Shown here: positions 24,954 through 34,935 of the stretch, one piece after another
How positions within the stretch are numbered: the stretch's first letter is position 1
How the letters are laid out: each line of letters begins with the position of its first letter
NCBI RefSeq assembly: GCF_005377625.1
Contig: NZ_CP040098.1
Span: 248,001-312,000, forward strand
DNA from: Desulfoglaeba alkanexedens ALDC
GTDB lineage: Bacteria; Desulfobacterota; Syntrophobacteria; Syntrophobacterales; DSM-9756
Direction: 5' to 3'
DNA: 64,000 bases
The notes under the pieces: model-generated
Told to the model about the DNA's origin: nothing
Database searches by the model: none
Seen by the model: only the letters and a program-made list of their open reading frames with translations
Program-made: the position numbers and the translations under genes

Positions 24954-25958
24954 TCAGACAAACGATCCCGAAAGCCCTACTGCTTCCAATACCCGTTCCA
25001 TGGTGGCCGAAGATTCCTTTCGGGCTCTTTCTATCCCGTCCTTCAGCCCCGCACGCACCTCTTCCACGTTCCGTTCCAGTTGCAGGCGTCTTTCACGGAT
25101 GGGGCCGAGCCGTTTCAGAAGATTCCGGATCAAAATCCCTTTGCAGTCAACGCATCCGATCCCCGCCGTACGGCATCCATGCGCCGCTTCGGCGACTTCT
25201 TCCTGGCTGGAATACAGCTTGTGATAGGCGAAGACCGGGCAGACTTCCGGGTCCCCGGGGTCGGTCCGCCGTTTCCGCGCGGGGTCCGTCATCATCTGCA
25301 GCACCTTTCGGCGGATGTCTTCTTCCGGTTCGGTAATAAAGATGCAATTCCCGTAACTCTTGCTCATCTTCCTCCCGTCGGTTCCCGGAAGCACCGGCAC
25401 CTCGGTCAGCAACGCATCCGGCACGGGAAAGACCTCGCACTCGTACAGGTGGTTGAAACGGCGGGCGATCTCCCGAGTCAACTCGATGTGCGGCAGCTGG
25501 TCCTTGCCCACGGGAACGCCGTTCGCCCGGTAGATGATGATGTCCGCCGCCTGGAGTACCGGGTAGCCCAAAAAGCCGTAGGTGGAAAGATCCTTGGCCT
25601 GCAGCTGCAGCTGCTGCTCCTTGTAGGTCGGGTTCCGCTCCAGCCAGGCAAGCGGCGTGATCATCCCGAGAAGCAGGTACAGCTCCGCGTGCTGCTTCAG
25701 TTCCGACTGCACGAAAAGCGTGGACTGCTTGGGATCCAAACCGGCCGCCAACCAATCGAGAACCATCTCCCAGCTGTTGCGCCGGATATCGCCCGGCGCG
25801 GCGTAGTCGGAGGTGAAGGCATGCCAGTCGGCGACGAAAAAGAAGCAATCGTATTGACTCTGGAGGCTGATCCAGTTTTCAAGAGCGCCATGAAGATTTC
25901 CGAGGTGGAGCCGCCCCGTCGGGCGCATTCCACTGAGAATCCGCTTCTGCTGGTTCAT
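24954..25958 (-). CDS. trpS: Tryptophanyl-tRNA synthetase
   Basis: 334 residues. Class I motifs are PTGRLHLGNLHGAL (HIGH equivalent) and GRKMSKSYGNCI (KMSKS). Also seen are DWHAFTSDYA and FVQSELKQHAELYLLLGMI. ATG at 25958 was preferred over the TTG three codons upstream because GAGGAG lies 9 nt before it. It lies between the M50 protease and rluB in a minus-strand operon. Confidence 0.96.
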   Translation of the reverse strand: MNQQKRILSGMRPTGRLHLGNLHGALENWISLQSQYDCFFFVADWHAFTSDYAAPGDIRRNSWEMVLDWLAAGLDPKQSTLFVQSELKQHAELYLLLGMITPLAWLERNPTYKEQQLQLQAKDLSTYGFLGYPVLQAADIIIYRANGVPVGKDQLPHIELTREIARRFNHLYECEVFPVPDALLTEVPVLPGTDGRKMSKSYGNCIFITEPEEDIRRKVLQMMTDPARKRRTDPGDPEVCPVFAYHKLYSSQEEVAEAAHGCRTAGIGCVDCKGILIRNLLKRLGPIRERRLQLERNVEEVRAGLKDGIERARKESSATMERVLEAVGLSGSFV

Positions 25959-26006
25959 GCGAAACAACTCCTCTGCTTTCCAGCCGTCACGTTGAGCCCA
26001 AGGTCC

Positions 26007-26684
26007 TCATCGCCCCAAAAGCACCCGCAGAAAAAGGCTGAGTACCGGGTCCAGCAGGTTGCCCCACATGCCCGTGGCGATGAGCAGCAAGATGATGATC
26101 ATGCCGTAGCGCTCGAGGGCCGCCACCCGGTAGGCCCAGTTCCGGGGAAGCAGCCCCGTCAGGATCCGCCCACCGTCCAGCGGAGGAACGGGAAAAAGAT
26201 TGATCACCATGAGCACGACATTGAACACCACGGAAAAACGGGCCATCAGGAAAACCGGTTCGGCGATGCTGACCAGTAGGCCCGAATGGTGAATCCAATC
26301 CGTGGCGTAAAGCAGCACCACCGCCCGGTAGGCCAGCGCGCTCAGGCAGGCCAGCATGAGGTTGGTGAGGGGCCCCGAGACGGCGACCCACGCCATGCTG
26401 CGCCGGCCGCCACGCAGGTTGGCGAAGTTTACCGGCACAGGCTTGGCCCAACCGAAAAGGAAGGGGGCGTTCATCAACATGAGCGCGACAGGCAGAATCA
26501 CCGTACCCACCGGGTCGATGTGCACTAGTGGGTTAAAGGTGATGCGGCCCATGAGCCGGGCCGTGGGATCGCCGAGCTTTTCCGCGACCCAGCCGTGAGC
26601 CACTTCGTGGGCCATGACCGCGAGCAGAAGCGGGAGGGCAAAGATGCTGATACTGCGAAGAAATTCAGAAATACTTGCTGTCAT
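26007..26684 (-). CDS. Site-2 protease family (M50) membrane protease
   Basis: 225 residues with five to six membrane segments. The zinc motif HEVAH (in AVMAHEVAHGWVAEKLGD) and the distal LFPVPPLDGGRIL aspartate motif are both present, so the protease should be active. It belongs to the compact YwhC/Rip-like group without a PDZ domain. Its substrate is unknown. ATG at 26684 aligns with the first membrane helix; a longer frame upstream overlaps the next gene and looks non-coding. Confidence 0.9.
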   Translation of the reverse strand: MTASISEFLRSISIFALPLLLAVMAHEVAHGWVAEKLGDPTARLMGRITFNPLVHIDPVGTVILPVALMLMNAPFLFGWAKPVPVNFANLRGGRRSMAWVAVSGPLTNLMLACLSALAYRAVVLLYATDWIHHSGLLVSIAEPVFLMARFSVVFNVVLMVINLFPVPPLDGGRILTGLLPRNWAYRVAALERYGMIIILLLIATGMWGNLLDPVLSLFLRVLLGR

Positions 26685-26733
26685 GACTTTCCTGGCCGGA
26701 AGTCCATTGCCGGCGGGCGTCCCCCGCGGGTTT

Positions 26734-29385
26734 TCACGACCCGTTGCTTGCCTTTTCCAAAACCGGCCAGCGGGCCTTGACGAACTCCAACTCTTCGGCA
26801 CGACTCCTTACCTGGCCGTTCAACCGCGCGTCCAGCAGATCGTTTAGTATCCGGGAATATAGAGGACCCGGCGGAAATCCCATGGCCTTGAGGTCTCTTC
26901 CCTTCAGTTCGGTCTGAACGTGGCGGTACCTGTGGCAGTAATGGCTCACGATGCGGCGCACGTCCTCACAGGTCGCCTGGACCATCAGGAAGAGCAGTTC
27001 TTCCGGCCGAAACGGCTGAAGTGCCCGATAGATATCACTGGGTCTGGGATCAGGCAACCGGAAAAACGTTCCGAGCAGGTGATCGACCCGGTTGTAGGTC
27101 CAGACGATTCTTTCCTGCCGGGACAGAGGTATTTCCAGCCGATCCAGCACCTGCTTCAGCTCTTTGCGGGACAGCCGCGAAAACAAAACCAGGAAGTACA
27201 CCCACCAAGACTCCAGCGGCTCATCGAGAAAGCTCAGTTCGTACCAGGAGATCACTTCCTTGACCCGGGCGAACAGCGCCTGCATGTGGGCGTCGTAGCG
27301 GAGCGAAGGATGAAACGCCGCCAGCAGCTCGAATTCGCCCATCCTTCGGATCGCCGGAAGCGGATCCTCTTCCATGAGGATCTGTTGGAGTTCGTGAAAG
27401 AGCCGGTGGCCGCCTAGCTTGGAAAGGAGCCCCATTTTGACGGTGTTCCGCATCAGCCCCGCCGTTTGTTTCCCCACCTTGAAACTGAACCGCTGTTCAA
27501 ACCGGACGGCCCTCAGGATCCGGGTGGGATCTTCCACGAAGCTCAGGTTGTGCAGCACCCGCACGGCCTTGTCCTTGATGTCCTTCTGGCCCCCGAAGAA
27601 GTCGATGAGCTCGCCGAACTCCTCCGGGTTCAAGGCAACCGCCAGCGTGTTGATGGTGAAATCCCGACGGTAGAGGTCCATCTTGAGCGAACCGAACTGC
27701 ACCACGGGAAGCGCCGCGGGGTACTGGTAGTATTCGAGGCGGGCCGTGGCCACGTCCACCTTGAGTCCGTCGGGGAAGATCAGCACGGCCGTGTTGAATT
27801 TCTTGTGGCAGCGAGCCCGGACGCCGTACTTTTCCGCGAACGCGCGGGCGAACCTTATGCCGTCGCCTTCCACTACGATGTCGATGTCCAGGTTCGAACG
27901 CCGCAGGAGCAGGTCGCGGATAAAGCCACCCACCGCATAGGCTTTGTAGCCCAGGCCTTCCGCCAGCTCGCCGAAATCCTTCAGGAGCTGGATCACGTCC
28001 CTCGGAAGCTGCTCGGCCATGACGCCCGTGACGTTCTTGCGCCGCCCCAGTTCGTCCCCGACCAGATCGTCCCGAAGCGCCCTCGGAACGTTTGAATGAT
28101 CCCTCACGAGAAAATTCAGCAGGTCCTTGCGGGTGATGACGCCCACCAGCCGGTCGCCTTCCAGGACGGGAAGGATCCGCTGCTGGTGTTCCACCAGGTG
28201 CTTCTGGATTTCAAGAAGCGGCGTTTCCGGAGTCACCGTGGAAAAATCGGGGTTCATGTAGTCCTTGACCCGCTGCGATTTGAGCCCGTGATAAATGGCC
28301 TTTTCGACCACCTGCCGGTTGATCAGCCCGACCACGACCTCGCCGTCCACCACCGGCATGGCGTTGATGTTGTACCGGAGCAAGAGTTCTTCCGCGTCGC
28401 CGAGGCGATGCTCCGGCCCGATGTGGATCACGGGGCGGCTCATGAGGTGGCGCGCGGTGACGGCGGGCTTGATGACGCTTTGAAGTACTTCGAACAGCCG
28501 ATCCTCCGCCTGGATGAGCGTGAGATCCCGGATGGTGGCCGACGCCGCCGTCGCGTGGCCGCCTCCTCCGAAGTAGGCGGCCACCTCCCCCACGTTCACC
28601 TCCTCGATGCGGCTTCGAGCCACCAGGTAGATGCGCTCATCCATGCGGGCCAGGGCGAAGACGACATCGAGGTTTTCCATGTCTTTGAGCTTGTGCACCA
28701 GGACGGCGAAGTCCCCCACGTATTTGTCCGTTGAGACCGTTGCGACGCAAACGTCGACACCTTGGATGTTGTATTTTCTGGCTGACTTGACCAGCTCGTT
28801 CAGCAGGGCCACCTGTTCCGCGGTGAGTTCGCGGGTCAGCAGGTCTGCCACCACGTTGAGGTCCGCGCCGGAGCGCAGCAGAAACGCCGCGGCCTCGAGA
28901 TCTTCGGGGGTCGTGGAACTGAAGGTGAAAGACCCTGTATCCTCGAAGATGCCGAGGATCATGATGGTTGCTTCCTCGGGGGTGATCGGCAGGGCCCGTT
29001 CCCGGATGATTTGCGTGAGCAGCGTCACCGTGGCGCCCACGGGCCGCACCAGTTCAAACCGCCCCCGCACATCGTCTTCCGCATCGGGGTGATGGTCGTA
29101 GATATGGATTTCCAGGCCGGGCCGCCCCACGATTTCGGCAAATCGCCCGATGCGCGACATCTGCCGGGTGTCCACCAGGATCAGCCGTTCGACCTGATCC
29201 AGGTCCAAGTTTTTCAGCCTGGCGAAATTATAGAGATAGCTTGCGGCGCTCACGAAAAATTCACGAAGCGTCCGCTCTTGGGATCCCGGGAACACCATGA
29301 CGGCTTCGGGATAAAGCTTTTTCGCGGCCACCATGGACGCCATGGCGTCGAAATCCGCGTTGAGGTGCGTGGTGATGATCTCCAT
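26734..29385 (-). CDS. DHH-CBS-tRNA nucleotidyltransferase fusion
   Basis: 883 residues with four parts: a DHH phosphoesterase domain ([12 protein letters not shown] at 5-16, [11 protein letters not shown] near 94), a DHHA1 region with a [11 protein letters not shown] block, two CBS motifs (about 315-430) and a class II poly(A) polymerase/CCA-adding domain ([10 protein letters not shown] and [12 protein letters not shown] near 480-510). In relatives such fusions are A-adding tRNA nucleotidyltransferases. Several tRNAs here already encode CCA, which suggests a repair role. Function of the DHH part is unknown; nanoRNA or nucleotide turnover is possible. Confidence 0.92.
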   Translation of the reverse strand: MEIITTHLNADFDAMASMVAAKKLYPEAVMVFPGSQERTLREFFVSAASYLYNFARLKNLDLDQVERLILVDTRQMSRIGRFAEIVGRPGLEIHIYDHHPDAEDDVRGRFELVRPVGATVTLLTQIIRERALPITPEEATIMILGIFEDTGSFTFSSTTPEDLEAAAFLLRSGADLNVVADLLTRELTAEQVALLNELVKSARKYNIQGVDVCVATVSTDKYVGDFAVLVHKLKDMENLDVVFALARMDERIYLVARSRIEEVNVGEVAAYFGGGGHATAASATIRDLTLIQAEDRLFEVLQSVIKPAVTARHLMSRPVIHIGPEHRLGDAEELLLRYNINAMPVVDGEVVVGLINRQVVEKAIYHGLKSQRVKDYMNPDFSTVTPETPLLEIQKHLVEHQQRILPVLEGDRLVGVITRKDLLNFLVRDHSNVPRALRDDLVGDELGRRKNVTGVMAEQLPRDVIQLLKDFGELAEGLGYKAYAVGGFIRDLLLRRSNLDIDIVVEGDGIRFARAFAEKYGVRARCHKKFNTAVLIFPDGLKVDVATARLEYYQYPAALPVVQFGSLKMDLYRRDFTINTLAVALNPEEFGELIDFFGGQKDIKDKAVRVLHNLSFVEDPTRILRAVRFEQRFSFKVGKQTAGLMRNTVKMGLLSKLGGHRLFHELQQILMEEDPLPAIRRMGEFELLAAFHPSLRYDAHMQALFARVKEVISWYELSFLDEPLESWWVYFLVLFSRLSRKELKQVLDRLEIPLSRQERIVWTYNRVDHLLGTFFRLPDPRPSDIYRALQPFRPEELLFLMVQATCEDVRRIVSHYCHRYRHVQTELKGRDLKAMGFPPGPLYSRILNDLLDARLNGQVRSRAEELEFVKARWPVLEKASNGS

Positions 29386-29452
29386 CGACAGCTATCCATC
29401 GGTCCCTTCCTCGAAAAGGCTGCGGCCGGCGCTCGAGCCGCCGGAGGTCCCA

Positions 29453-30340
29453 TCAGGGCCGCGGGTGGAACCTCCGGTGGATTTCCTTCAGCCTGACCCG
29501 TGCCACGTGGGTGTAAATCTGGGTGGTTGAAATGTCCGCATGGCCGAGCAGCGCCTGCAGGACCCGCAGATCCGCCCCGTTTTCCAGGAGATGCGTGGCG
29601 AACGAATGCCGCAGCATGTGCGGCGTGATGGGCTGTTGAATACCGGCCCTCACGGCGAGCGCCCGAATCAGTTTCCAGACGCCTTGCCGGCTGAGCGGTC
29701 GGCCCCGGTGATTGACGAATACGTGAGGCGGTGAAGGCCGGCCGACCAGCTGCGGGCGGCCCTGTTCCAAGTACACACGGAGCGCCTCCGCCGCCCAGTC
29801 GCCCAGCGGAACAAGTCGTTCCTTGTTTCCCTTTCCGCGGACGACCATCGCCCCTTCTTCCAGGTGCAGCTGCTTGAGAAGGAGCTCCGTCAGTTCAGAA
29901 ACCCGTAACCCCGTGGCGTAGAAGACTTCCAGGAGCGCCCGGTTTCGCCGGCCGAGAGCGGTCGTCGGATCGGGGGCGGCCAGGAGTCTTTCCACCTCCT
30001 CAGTGGAAAGCACCCGGGGAAGACGCTGATCGCCCCGGGGCGTTCTGAGCCTCGCCGCCACATTCCCCTTCACCACCCCCCGCCGTTCCAGAAACCGCAT
30101 GAACGACCGGAGGCTCGCCATCCGCCTGGCTCTGCTTCCGGCGGAAAGGTGTGCGGCCTCCAGTTCACGGAAGTAGCCGCGAAACGTTTCCAGGGACGCG
30201 TCTTCCCACCGGTTCACGCCGCGGTCCTTCAGGTAGGCCGTGAGTGCCGCAAGGTCCCCGCCGTAAGCGTAGAGGGTGTTTGCACTCAGCCCGCGCTCGA
30301 TCCGCAAATGGTCCAGGAACTGATCGACCTCGTGGTCCAC
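29453..30340 (-). CDS. xerD: Site-specific tyrosine recombinase XerD
   Basis: 295 residues. The N-terminal SAM-like DNA-binding domain (FLDHLRIERGLSANTLYAY) is followed by the catalytic domain with GLRVSELTEL (first Arg), the conserved Lys strand GKGNKERLVPLG, HMLRHSFATHLL (HxxR), LGHADISTTQIYTH (His and Tyr nucleophile). Length and motifs fit the housekeeping dimer-resolution recombinase rather than a phage or integron integrase. It lies upstream of the DHH-CBS gene. Confidence 0.93.
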   Translation of the reverse strand: MDHEVDQFLDHLRIERGLSANTLYAYGGDLAALTAYLKDRGVNRWEDASLETFRGYFRELEAAHLSAGSRARRMASLRSFMRFLERRGVVKGNVAARLRTPRGDQRLPRVLSTEEVERLLAAPDPTTALGRRNRALLEVFYATGLRVSELTELLLKQLHLEEGAMVVRGKGNKERLVPLGDWAAEALRVYLEQGRPQLVGRPSPPHVFVNHRGRPLSRQGVWKLIRALAVRAGIQQPITPHMLRHSFATHLLENGADLRVLQALLGHADISTTQIYTHVARVRLKEIHRRFHPRP

Positions 30341-30405
30341 GGAACGGAGATCCCTCTATGCGGCGGGTCCTGTGGCGCCGCCGAATCCCCCCCCCCCCGC
30401 ACGAT

Positions 30406-32064
30406 TCAGCCGTTTTTCTGCTGCGACCGAACGGGGATGGAGAAAGTCCTGAAGTGATAGTCCACCAGAAGAGACGTGTCGACGGTGTCGCCTCTCCGGT
30501 GCGTGGAGATGATGTCGATGTGATGGGTTTTGCCGTCCTCGTCCGGGAAGGTGATCCGGGTGCTGTTTTCGAAACCGCCTTGGCGGTACCACACGTCGGG
30601 AGGAAGCAGCCAGGCCTTGCCGTACGTTTTCTCAAAACGGAAATAGCCCAAGGCGTCCATGGGAAACTGTAGGTAAAGGCTGAGGGCCTCGTCGTCCACG
30701 GGCCGGCCCAGCTTCTTTTCCATTTCCAGGCGCCGGGCTTCCAGGTCTTCGTCGGGCACCTGTTGCAGCCCCCCTTCTTCGGCGAGGATCTGGTACCACT
30801 TCTTTCCGTCCCGCCGTCGGTGCTCGAGCACCTTTTCGTAGATCCATTCCTGGGGTTCGTAAAAGGGAAAGGGCCCGTAGCGGCCCAGCAGCAGCCGCTT
30901 CAAATCGTCGGAAGGCTGATTGTAGCGGCCATGGATCACGTTGTTCACGGCGATGGTCCAGAGGATCTGGCTGCCGGGAGTCACAGACCAGATGTTGCCC
31001 ATCTCGCGGTTCACTTCCATCAATTCGCTGAAGATTTCGTCGATCCGGTCCAGCAGGTTCAGCTTTTCCGCCTGTTCGAAAGCGATGCTCGCCGCGCCAC
31101 CCGTCAGCTTGTGGCGCTTCACGGTGGGATCGAAACTGCGGTAAGGGGTTTCAAATTTCTCGTAATACGTTCTTTCCCGCCGCAGCAGGTTCGACGCCTC
31201 CACTATGGGCTGGACCTTGAGCCCCGGAGCCCGGTAGCCGTAATCATGAAGCGTCTGGATAAGACTCAACCCTGGCGCCTGGGAAAACATCCCGCCATAG
31301 CCGTGATCGGCCACTTCGACGATCTTGACGCCGGCTTCCACCGCCGCCACTATGCGCCCCAGGTCGTTCCCATCGGTGTTGTGGCCGTGGTAGGCGAGCG
31401 GCACATCGGGAACCGCGCGGCGAAGCGCACCGACCAGGTCGGAAATCCGCTTGGGCGATCCCAGCGCCGAATGGTTCTTGATGCACAGAATGATGTCTTC
31501 TCCGAAGGCACCCACGATTTCCCGGGCCTTGGCGGCATAATATTCGTCCGTATGGCCGCGGCCGGTGTTGAAACAGAGGCAAGGCATGAGGAGCCTTCCG
31601 GCCGCCTTCACTTCTTCCCCCACGACCTTCAGGTTCGGCACGTGGTTCAGAAAATCATAGACCCGCCAAACATCCACCCATCGGGCGAACTGCCGGACCA
31701 CCAGGCGCAGCACGTTGTCCGCGTAGGGCCGATAGCCGAAAAGATTCCGCCCCCGGCACACCGTCTGAATCAGCGTGCACGGCATGGCCCTCCGAACAAG
31801 CTTCAGCTTTTCGAACGGGTTGACCTGCTTGTACATCAGGTCCACGTGCACCGACGCCCCGCCTGAAACCTCGAAAGCGAAATACCCGGTGTCATCCCGG
31901 TACGGCGCCACCCTCAAGGTCGTCCGCGGCAGGATGCGGCACTTGAAATCGGATTGGGAGACATCCCGCTCGTTGTTTGTGAGGAAATACCCCGGGGTCT
32001 CCCGAAGGAACGAAAGGATGTGCCCGGGGGACATGTCGGGGGTGATACGCTGTCTGTCGGCCAT
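30406..32064 (-). CDS. Pyruvate-carboxylase-like carboxyltransferase subunit
   Basis: 552 residues: an HMG-CoA-lyase-like TIM barrel with PYC/OADA conserved carboxylase region. Blocks include TLIQTVCRGRNLFGYRPY, the carbamylated-Lys region ILCIKNHSALGSPKRISDL, metal-binding HGHNTDGND, EVADHGYGGM and the C-terminal LGRYGPFPFYEP. No biotinyl domain with an MKM motif is present. It follows a biotin carboxylase gene with 23 bp between, so the two form a split carboxylase whose biotin carrier must be encoded elsewhere. Confidence 0.85.
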   Translation of the reverse strand: MADRQRITPDMSPGHILSFLRETPGYFLTNNERDVSQSDFKCRILPRTTLRVAPYRDDTGYFAFEVSGGASVHVDLMYKQVNPFEKLKLVRRAMPCTLIQTVCRGRNLFGYRPYADNVLRLVVRQFARWVDVWRVYDFLNHVPNLKVVGEEVKAAGRLLMPCLCFNTGRGHTDEYYAAKAREIVGAFGEDIILCIKNHSALGSPKRISDLVGALRRAVPDVPLAYHGHNTDGNDLGRIVAAVEAGVKIVEVADHGYGGMFSQAPGLSLIQTLHDYGYRAPGLKVQPIVEASNLLRRERTYYEKFETPYRSFDPTVKRHKLTGGAASIAFEQAEKLNLLDRIDEIFSELMEVNREMGNIWSVTPGSQILWTIAVNNVIHGRYNQPSDDLKRLLLGRYGPFPFYEPQEWIYEKVLEHRRRDGKKWYQILAEEGGLQQVPDEDLEARRLEMEKKLGRPVDDEALSLYLQFPMDALGYFRFEKTYGKAWLLPPDVWYRQGGFENSTRITFPDEDGKTHHIDIISTHRRGDTVDTSLLVDYHFRTFSIPVRSQQKNG

Positions 32065-32087
32065 CTTCTTTGAACTCCCTGCCGCCG

Positions 32088-33530
32088 TCAGCGGGGTTCC
32101 GCGTACGGGTTGAAGCCGTAGCTGTTGATTTCGGCCACAAGTCGAGCCAGCCGTTCCATATCGGGCACCGCCTCTTCGTATTCCAACAGGTGCGGGTGCG
32201 TTTCAATGTAAGACGTGTCGAAACGCTGATCGATGAAATCCGGATCATCCACAATCTGCCGGTAGAACGGGATGGTGGTCTGGACCCCCACGATGTTAAA
32301 CCCGTTCAACGCCCGCCGCAGCCGATCCACCGCTTCGCGCCAGCTGAAACCGTACACGGTGAGCTTGACCAGCATGGAATCGTAATACTGCGGGATTTCG
32401 TAGCCCTGGTAGATGGCGCCGTCGAGCCGGATGCCGTGGCCGCCGGGAGCCTGATAGACTTGGATGATCCCCGGACTGGCCATGAAATGGTTTTTGGGGT
32501 CTTCCGCGTTGATCCGCAACTCGATAGCGTAACCGCGCAGCTGGACATCCTCCTGCCTCAGCGAAAGCTCGCTCCCCGCCGCCACCCGAATCTGCTCCCG
32601 AACGATATCGATCCCGGTGATCATTTCCGTCACAGTGTGTTCCACCTGGATCCGAGTGTTCACTTCCAGAAAGTAGTACTGATCATCGTGGTCCACCAGG
32701 AATTCCACCGTCCCCGCACTCACGTACCCGGTCTTTCGAGCCGCCGTCACCGCATCCTGGCAGATTCTTTCGATGACCAGCTTCGGCAGGCCTGCCGGAG
32801 CGATTTCGATCATCTTCTGATGGCGCCTTTGGATCGAGCAGTTTCGAGTCCCCAGATGGATCACGTTTCCGTGGTTGTCGGCCAGGATCTGCACTTCGAC
32901 GTGCCGGGCGCGTACCAGAGCCTTTTCCAGATAAATAGCGTCATTTCCGAAGGCCATGCGCGCTTCGCTTCGAGCCATCTTGAGGCCCTTGATCAGCTCG
33001 TCGCGTGACTTCGCCGGGCGGATGCCGCGCCCTCCACCCCCAGCCACCGCCTTGATCATCACAGGGAAACCGTACCTTTCGGCAAATGCCAGTGCCTCCC
33101 CTTCCCCGCGCTCGCCTTCCGCCAGCACCGAAGAACCGGGAATCACCGGAACTCCCGCTTCCGTCATCAGGCTGCGGGCCACCACCTTGCTTCCCATGTC
33201 AATGATCACCTGGGCAGGGGGCCCCACGAAGGCGAGCCCGGCGTCCGTGCATTCCTTGGCGAAAAGAGGGTTTTCGGCGAGAAATCCGTAGCCCGGGTGG
33301 ACCGCTTCCGACCCGGTGGCTCGGGCCGCCTGGATGATCCGGTCGACGCTCAGGTAGTCCTTTCGAGGACCTGAGCCGATGCAGACCGCTTCGTCCGCCT
33401 TCATGATGTGCTGCGCCGTTTTGTCGGTTTCTTCATATACGGCGACCGTTTTAATGCCCAGTTCCCGAGCCGAACGAATGATGCGGATGGCGATTTCGCC
33501 GCGATTGGCCACCAGGATCTTTTTGAACAT
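32088..33530 (-). CDS. accC: Biotin carboxylase subunit
   Basis: 480 residues. ATP-grasp enzyme that carboxylates biotin. MFKKILVANRGEIAIRIIRS starts the N-domain; the Gly-rich lid MIKAVAGGGGRGIRPAKS, EKALVRARHVEVQILAD, the NCSIQRRHQKMIEIAP stretch and FLEVNTRIQVEHTVTEMITG are all present. The family often has MNTRLQVEH; NTRIQVEH is a mild variant. It is paired with the carboxyltransferase gene, so pyruvate (or another 2-oxo acid) is the more likely acceptor than acetyl-CoA; no accABD genes are near. Confidence 0.93.
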   Translation of the reverse strand: MFKKILVANRGEIAIRIIRSARELGIKTVAVYEETDKTAQHIMKADEAVCIGSGPRKDYLSVDRIIQAARATGSEAVHPGYGFLAENPLFAKECTDAGLAFVGPPAQVIIDMGSKVVARSLMTEAGVPVIPGSSVLAEGERGEGEALAFAERYGFPVMIKAVAGGGGRGIRPAKSRDELIKGLKMARSEARMAFGNDAIYLEKALVRARHVEVQILADNHGNVIHLGTRNCSIQRRHQKMIEIAPAGLPKLVIERICQDAVTAARKTGYVSAGTVEFLVDHDDQYYFLEVNTRIQVEHTVTEMITGIDIVREQIRVAAGSELSLRQEDVQLRGYAIELRINAEDPKNHFMASPGIIQVYQAPGGHGIRLDGAIYQGYEIPQYYDSMLVKLTVYGFSWREAVDRLRRALNGFNIVGVQTTIPFYRQIVDDPDFIDQRFDTSYIETHPHLLEYEEAVPDMERLARLVAEINSYGFNPYAEPR

Positions 33531-33591
33531 GGCGTCTGCCCCCGGTTTGGGATCCTTTCCGGCTGAGAACCGGAACCGCTGAAAGTTCTTA

Positions 33592-33767
33592 GAGCTTGTC
33601 CAAAAACAAGCTCATGAAAGTCCGGCCCTGAGGTTCCTTGTTCCTGTAGGAGCGGGCTTGCCCGCGACCCGCAAAACCGGCAATGCCGCGTTGACCTTGA
33701 TCGCCTGCAAGCCGGCTCCTACAGGGCATGAGTCACCTATAGGTGTAGGGGCGCAGCGCCCCTACAC
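33592..33767. repeat. Composite REP-like element, copy 1
   Basis: Three hairpin modules lie in the 435-bp gap upstream of the biotin carboxylase: GAGCTTGT/ACAAGCTC (33592-33613), a unit bounded by inverted CCTGTAGGAGC/GCTCCTACAGG ends (33643-33725), and a perfect palindrome GTGTAGGGGCGC/GCGCCCCTACAC (33743-33767). The first two modules with the linker between them recur near 47741-47851 and 54945-55186. No protein gene is seen in 33531-33965. Confidence 0.75.
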
Positions 33768-33965
33768 GAGAAAACAGACCCTCAATCCCCAGAAGGGTGA
33801 AGGGCATTCTCAGACAGCATCTTAAAACAGAAAAAACCTGCTTTCCTGTTTAAAGAAGCTTTTTCATATCACAGCGAGTGGCGACCGATCAACGGCGGGA
33901 TGTTGTCGGGCGAGATGGCGCAAAACCGCGTCGGACGAGTCGAGCTTTGTCTTCAGCAATCACTT

Positions 33966-34229
33966 TCAGGCTAGACCCGAAACGCTCCGTCTCCGGGAAC
34001 GGCGCCTCAGGTTCATTTCGTTCAGGTACTCGCGGTCCAGCAGGCTGCACTTGAAGGGCTTGATCACTTCGCTCACTTCCCACTTGGGTCGATTCACGTC
34101 CTGGAGCAATTCCTTGATACTGTTCCACTGCGCGGGGCTGTAGAATTCGCACTTGGGCCCCTCGTTGAAAAATTCGCAGTGCTGGGCGCTCACGTACTTC
34201 TCATATTTTCGGCAATACTTGATTTTCAT
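33966..34229 (-). CDS. Small Cys-containing hypothetical protein
   Basis: 87 residues beginning MKIKYCRKYEKYVSAQHCEF, with four Cys in the first 60 residues (C6, C18, C27, C60) and a basic C-terminus containing RRRSRRRS. A clear GGAGGTG ribosome site precedes the ATG. The Cys spacing could bind a metal, but I recognise no family. It stands alone between repeats and tRNA-Trp. Confidence 0.5.
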   Translation of the reverse strand: MKIKYCRKYEKYVSAQHCEFFNEGPKCEFYSPAQWNSIKELLQDVNRPKWEVSEVIKPFKCSLLDREYLNEMNLRRRSRRRSVSGLA

Positions 34230-34403
34230 CGAACACCTCCTTTCTCAAACCGCCTCTCACCTAATCAGTCGGTAAGTCTTGGCATTATTTTAAAACCTAA
34301 TCACAAGCCTCGAGGTTGACAACCGGGTTCCCGGCACATTCGCGCGTCCCGAGACATTTCCCTTTACAAACCGGGAAAAACACGCTAAACAAATTTTAAT
34401 CCT

Positions 34404-34480
34404 AGGCCAGTAGCTCGAACGGCTAGAGCACCGGACTCCAAATCCGGGGGATGGGGGTTCGAATCCCTCCTGGCCTGCCA
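34404..34480 (+). tRNA. tRNA-Trp (CCA)
   Basis: 77 nt with encoded CCA. The acceptor stem AGGCCAG/CTGGCCT pairs fully, the anticodon stem CCGGA/TCCGG encloses CTCCAAA with anticodon CCA, and the T-loop region is GGTTCGAAT. Confidence 0.95.
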
Positions 34481-34492
34481 GAGACATCCAAA

Positions 34493-34550
34493 AAAACTCG
34501 AGAGATTCCACTGAGCCGCATACATGGATGAAACTCTCGGGTTTTCCTTT
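34493..34550 (+). terminator. Probable terminator after tRNA-Trp
   Basis: A 12-bp stem (AAAACTCGAGAG with CTCTCGGGTTTT, allowing G-T pairs) with a long 29-nt loop ends in a T-rich tract TTTTCCTTTT. It lies 12 bp after the tRNA. The long loop is unusual, so confidence is moderate. Confidence 0.5.
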
Positions 34551-34935
34551 TGGGGACCGACGGCTCACGCCCAAGTGTCAGCAAAAGTGCGGCAACCCTT
34601 ATCCACCGGAAAAAATCGACGCGATCATGGAGAATCTTTCCCCGGCCTCACCGGGGTTCCAAACGTTTGCAGCTCCGGGAGGCCGGTGCGTCCGCGACTT
34701 TCATGCATCCTACCCTATGAGTTGCTTCACGTGAGCGGCCTCTGGGACTCCGCGCCCATCGTGGGGGGCGAAGCCGGGGTCAAACAGCTGGTCGGCCTGC
34801 CGGAACCCCGTCATCAATGGCTAAAGCATGAAGCCTTGCCGGCCGATGCTTGAAAGGGACCCTCGGGCGAAAATCGAGCCTTTCGGCAAGGGCTTCAGGC
34901 AAGCCCCGGGCGCACTTGGGCTTTCTTGGGTAATC
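34551..34935. other. Gap between tRNA-Trp and DUF5658 gene, no clear gene
   Basis: An ORF of 68 codons at 34528-34734 (plus strand, with KCQQKCGNPYPPEKIDAIME) looks partly protein-like but starts inside the terminator and has no family I recognise. Nothing else is supported here. Confidence 0.4.

Noticed and set aside
29453-30340. XerD as a possible integron integrase for the attC cluster
   Set aside because: Length, motifs and gene context fit chromosomal XerD; the extra alpha helix region typical of IntI is not evident.
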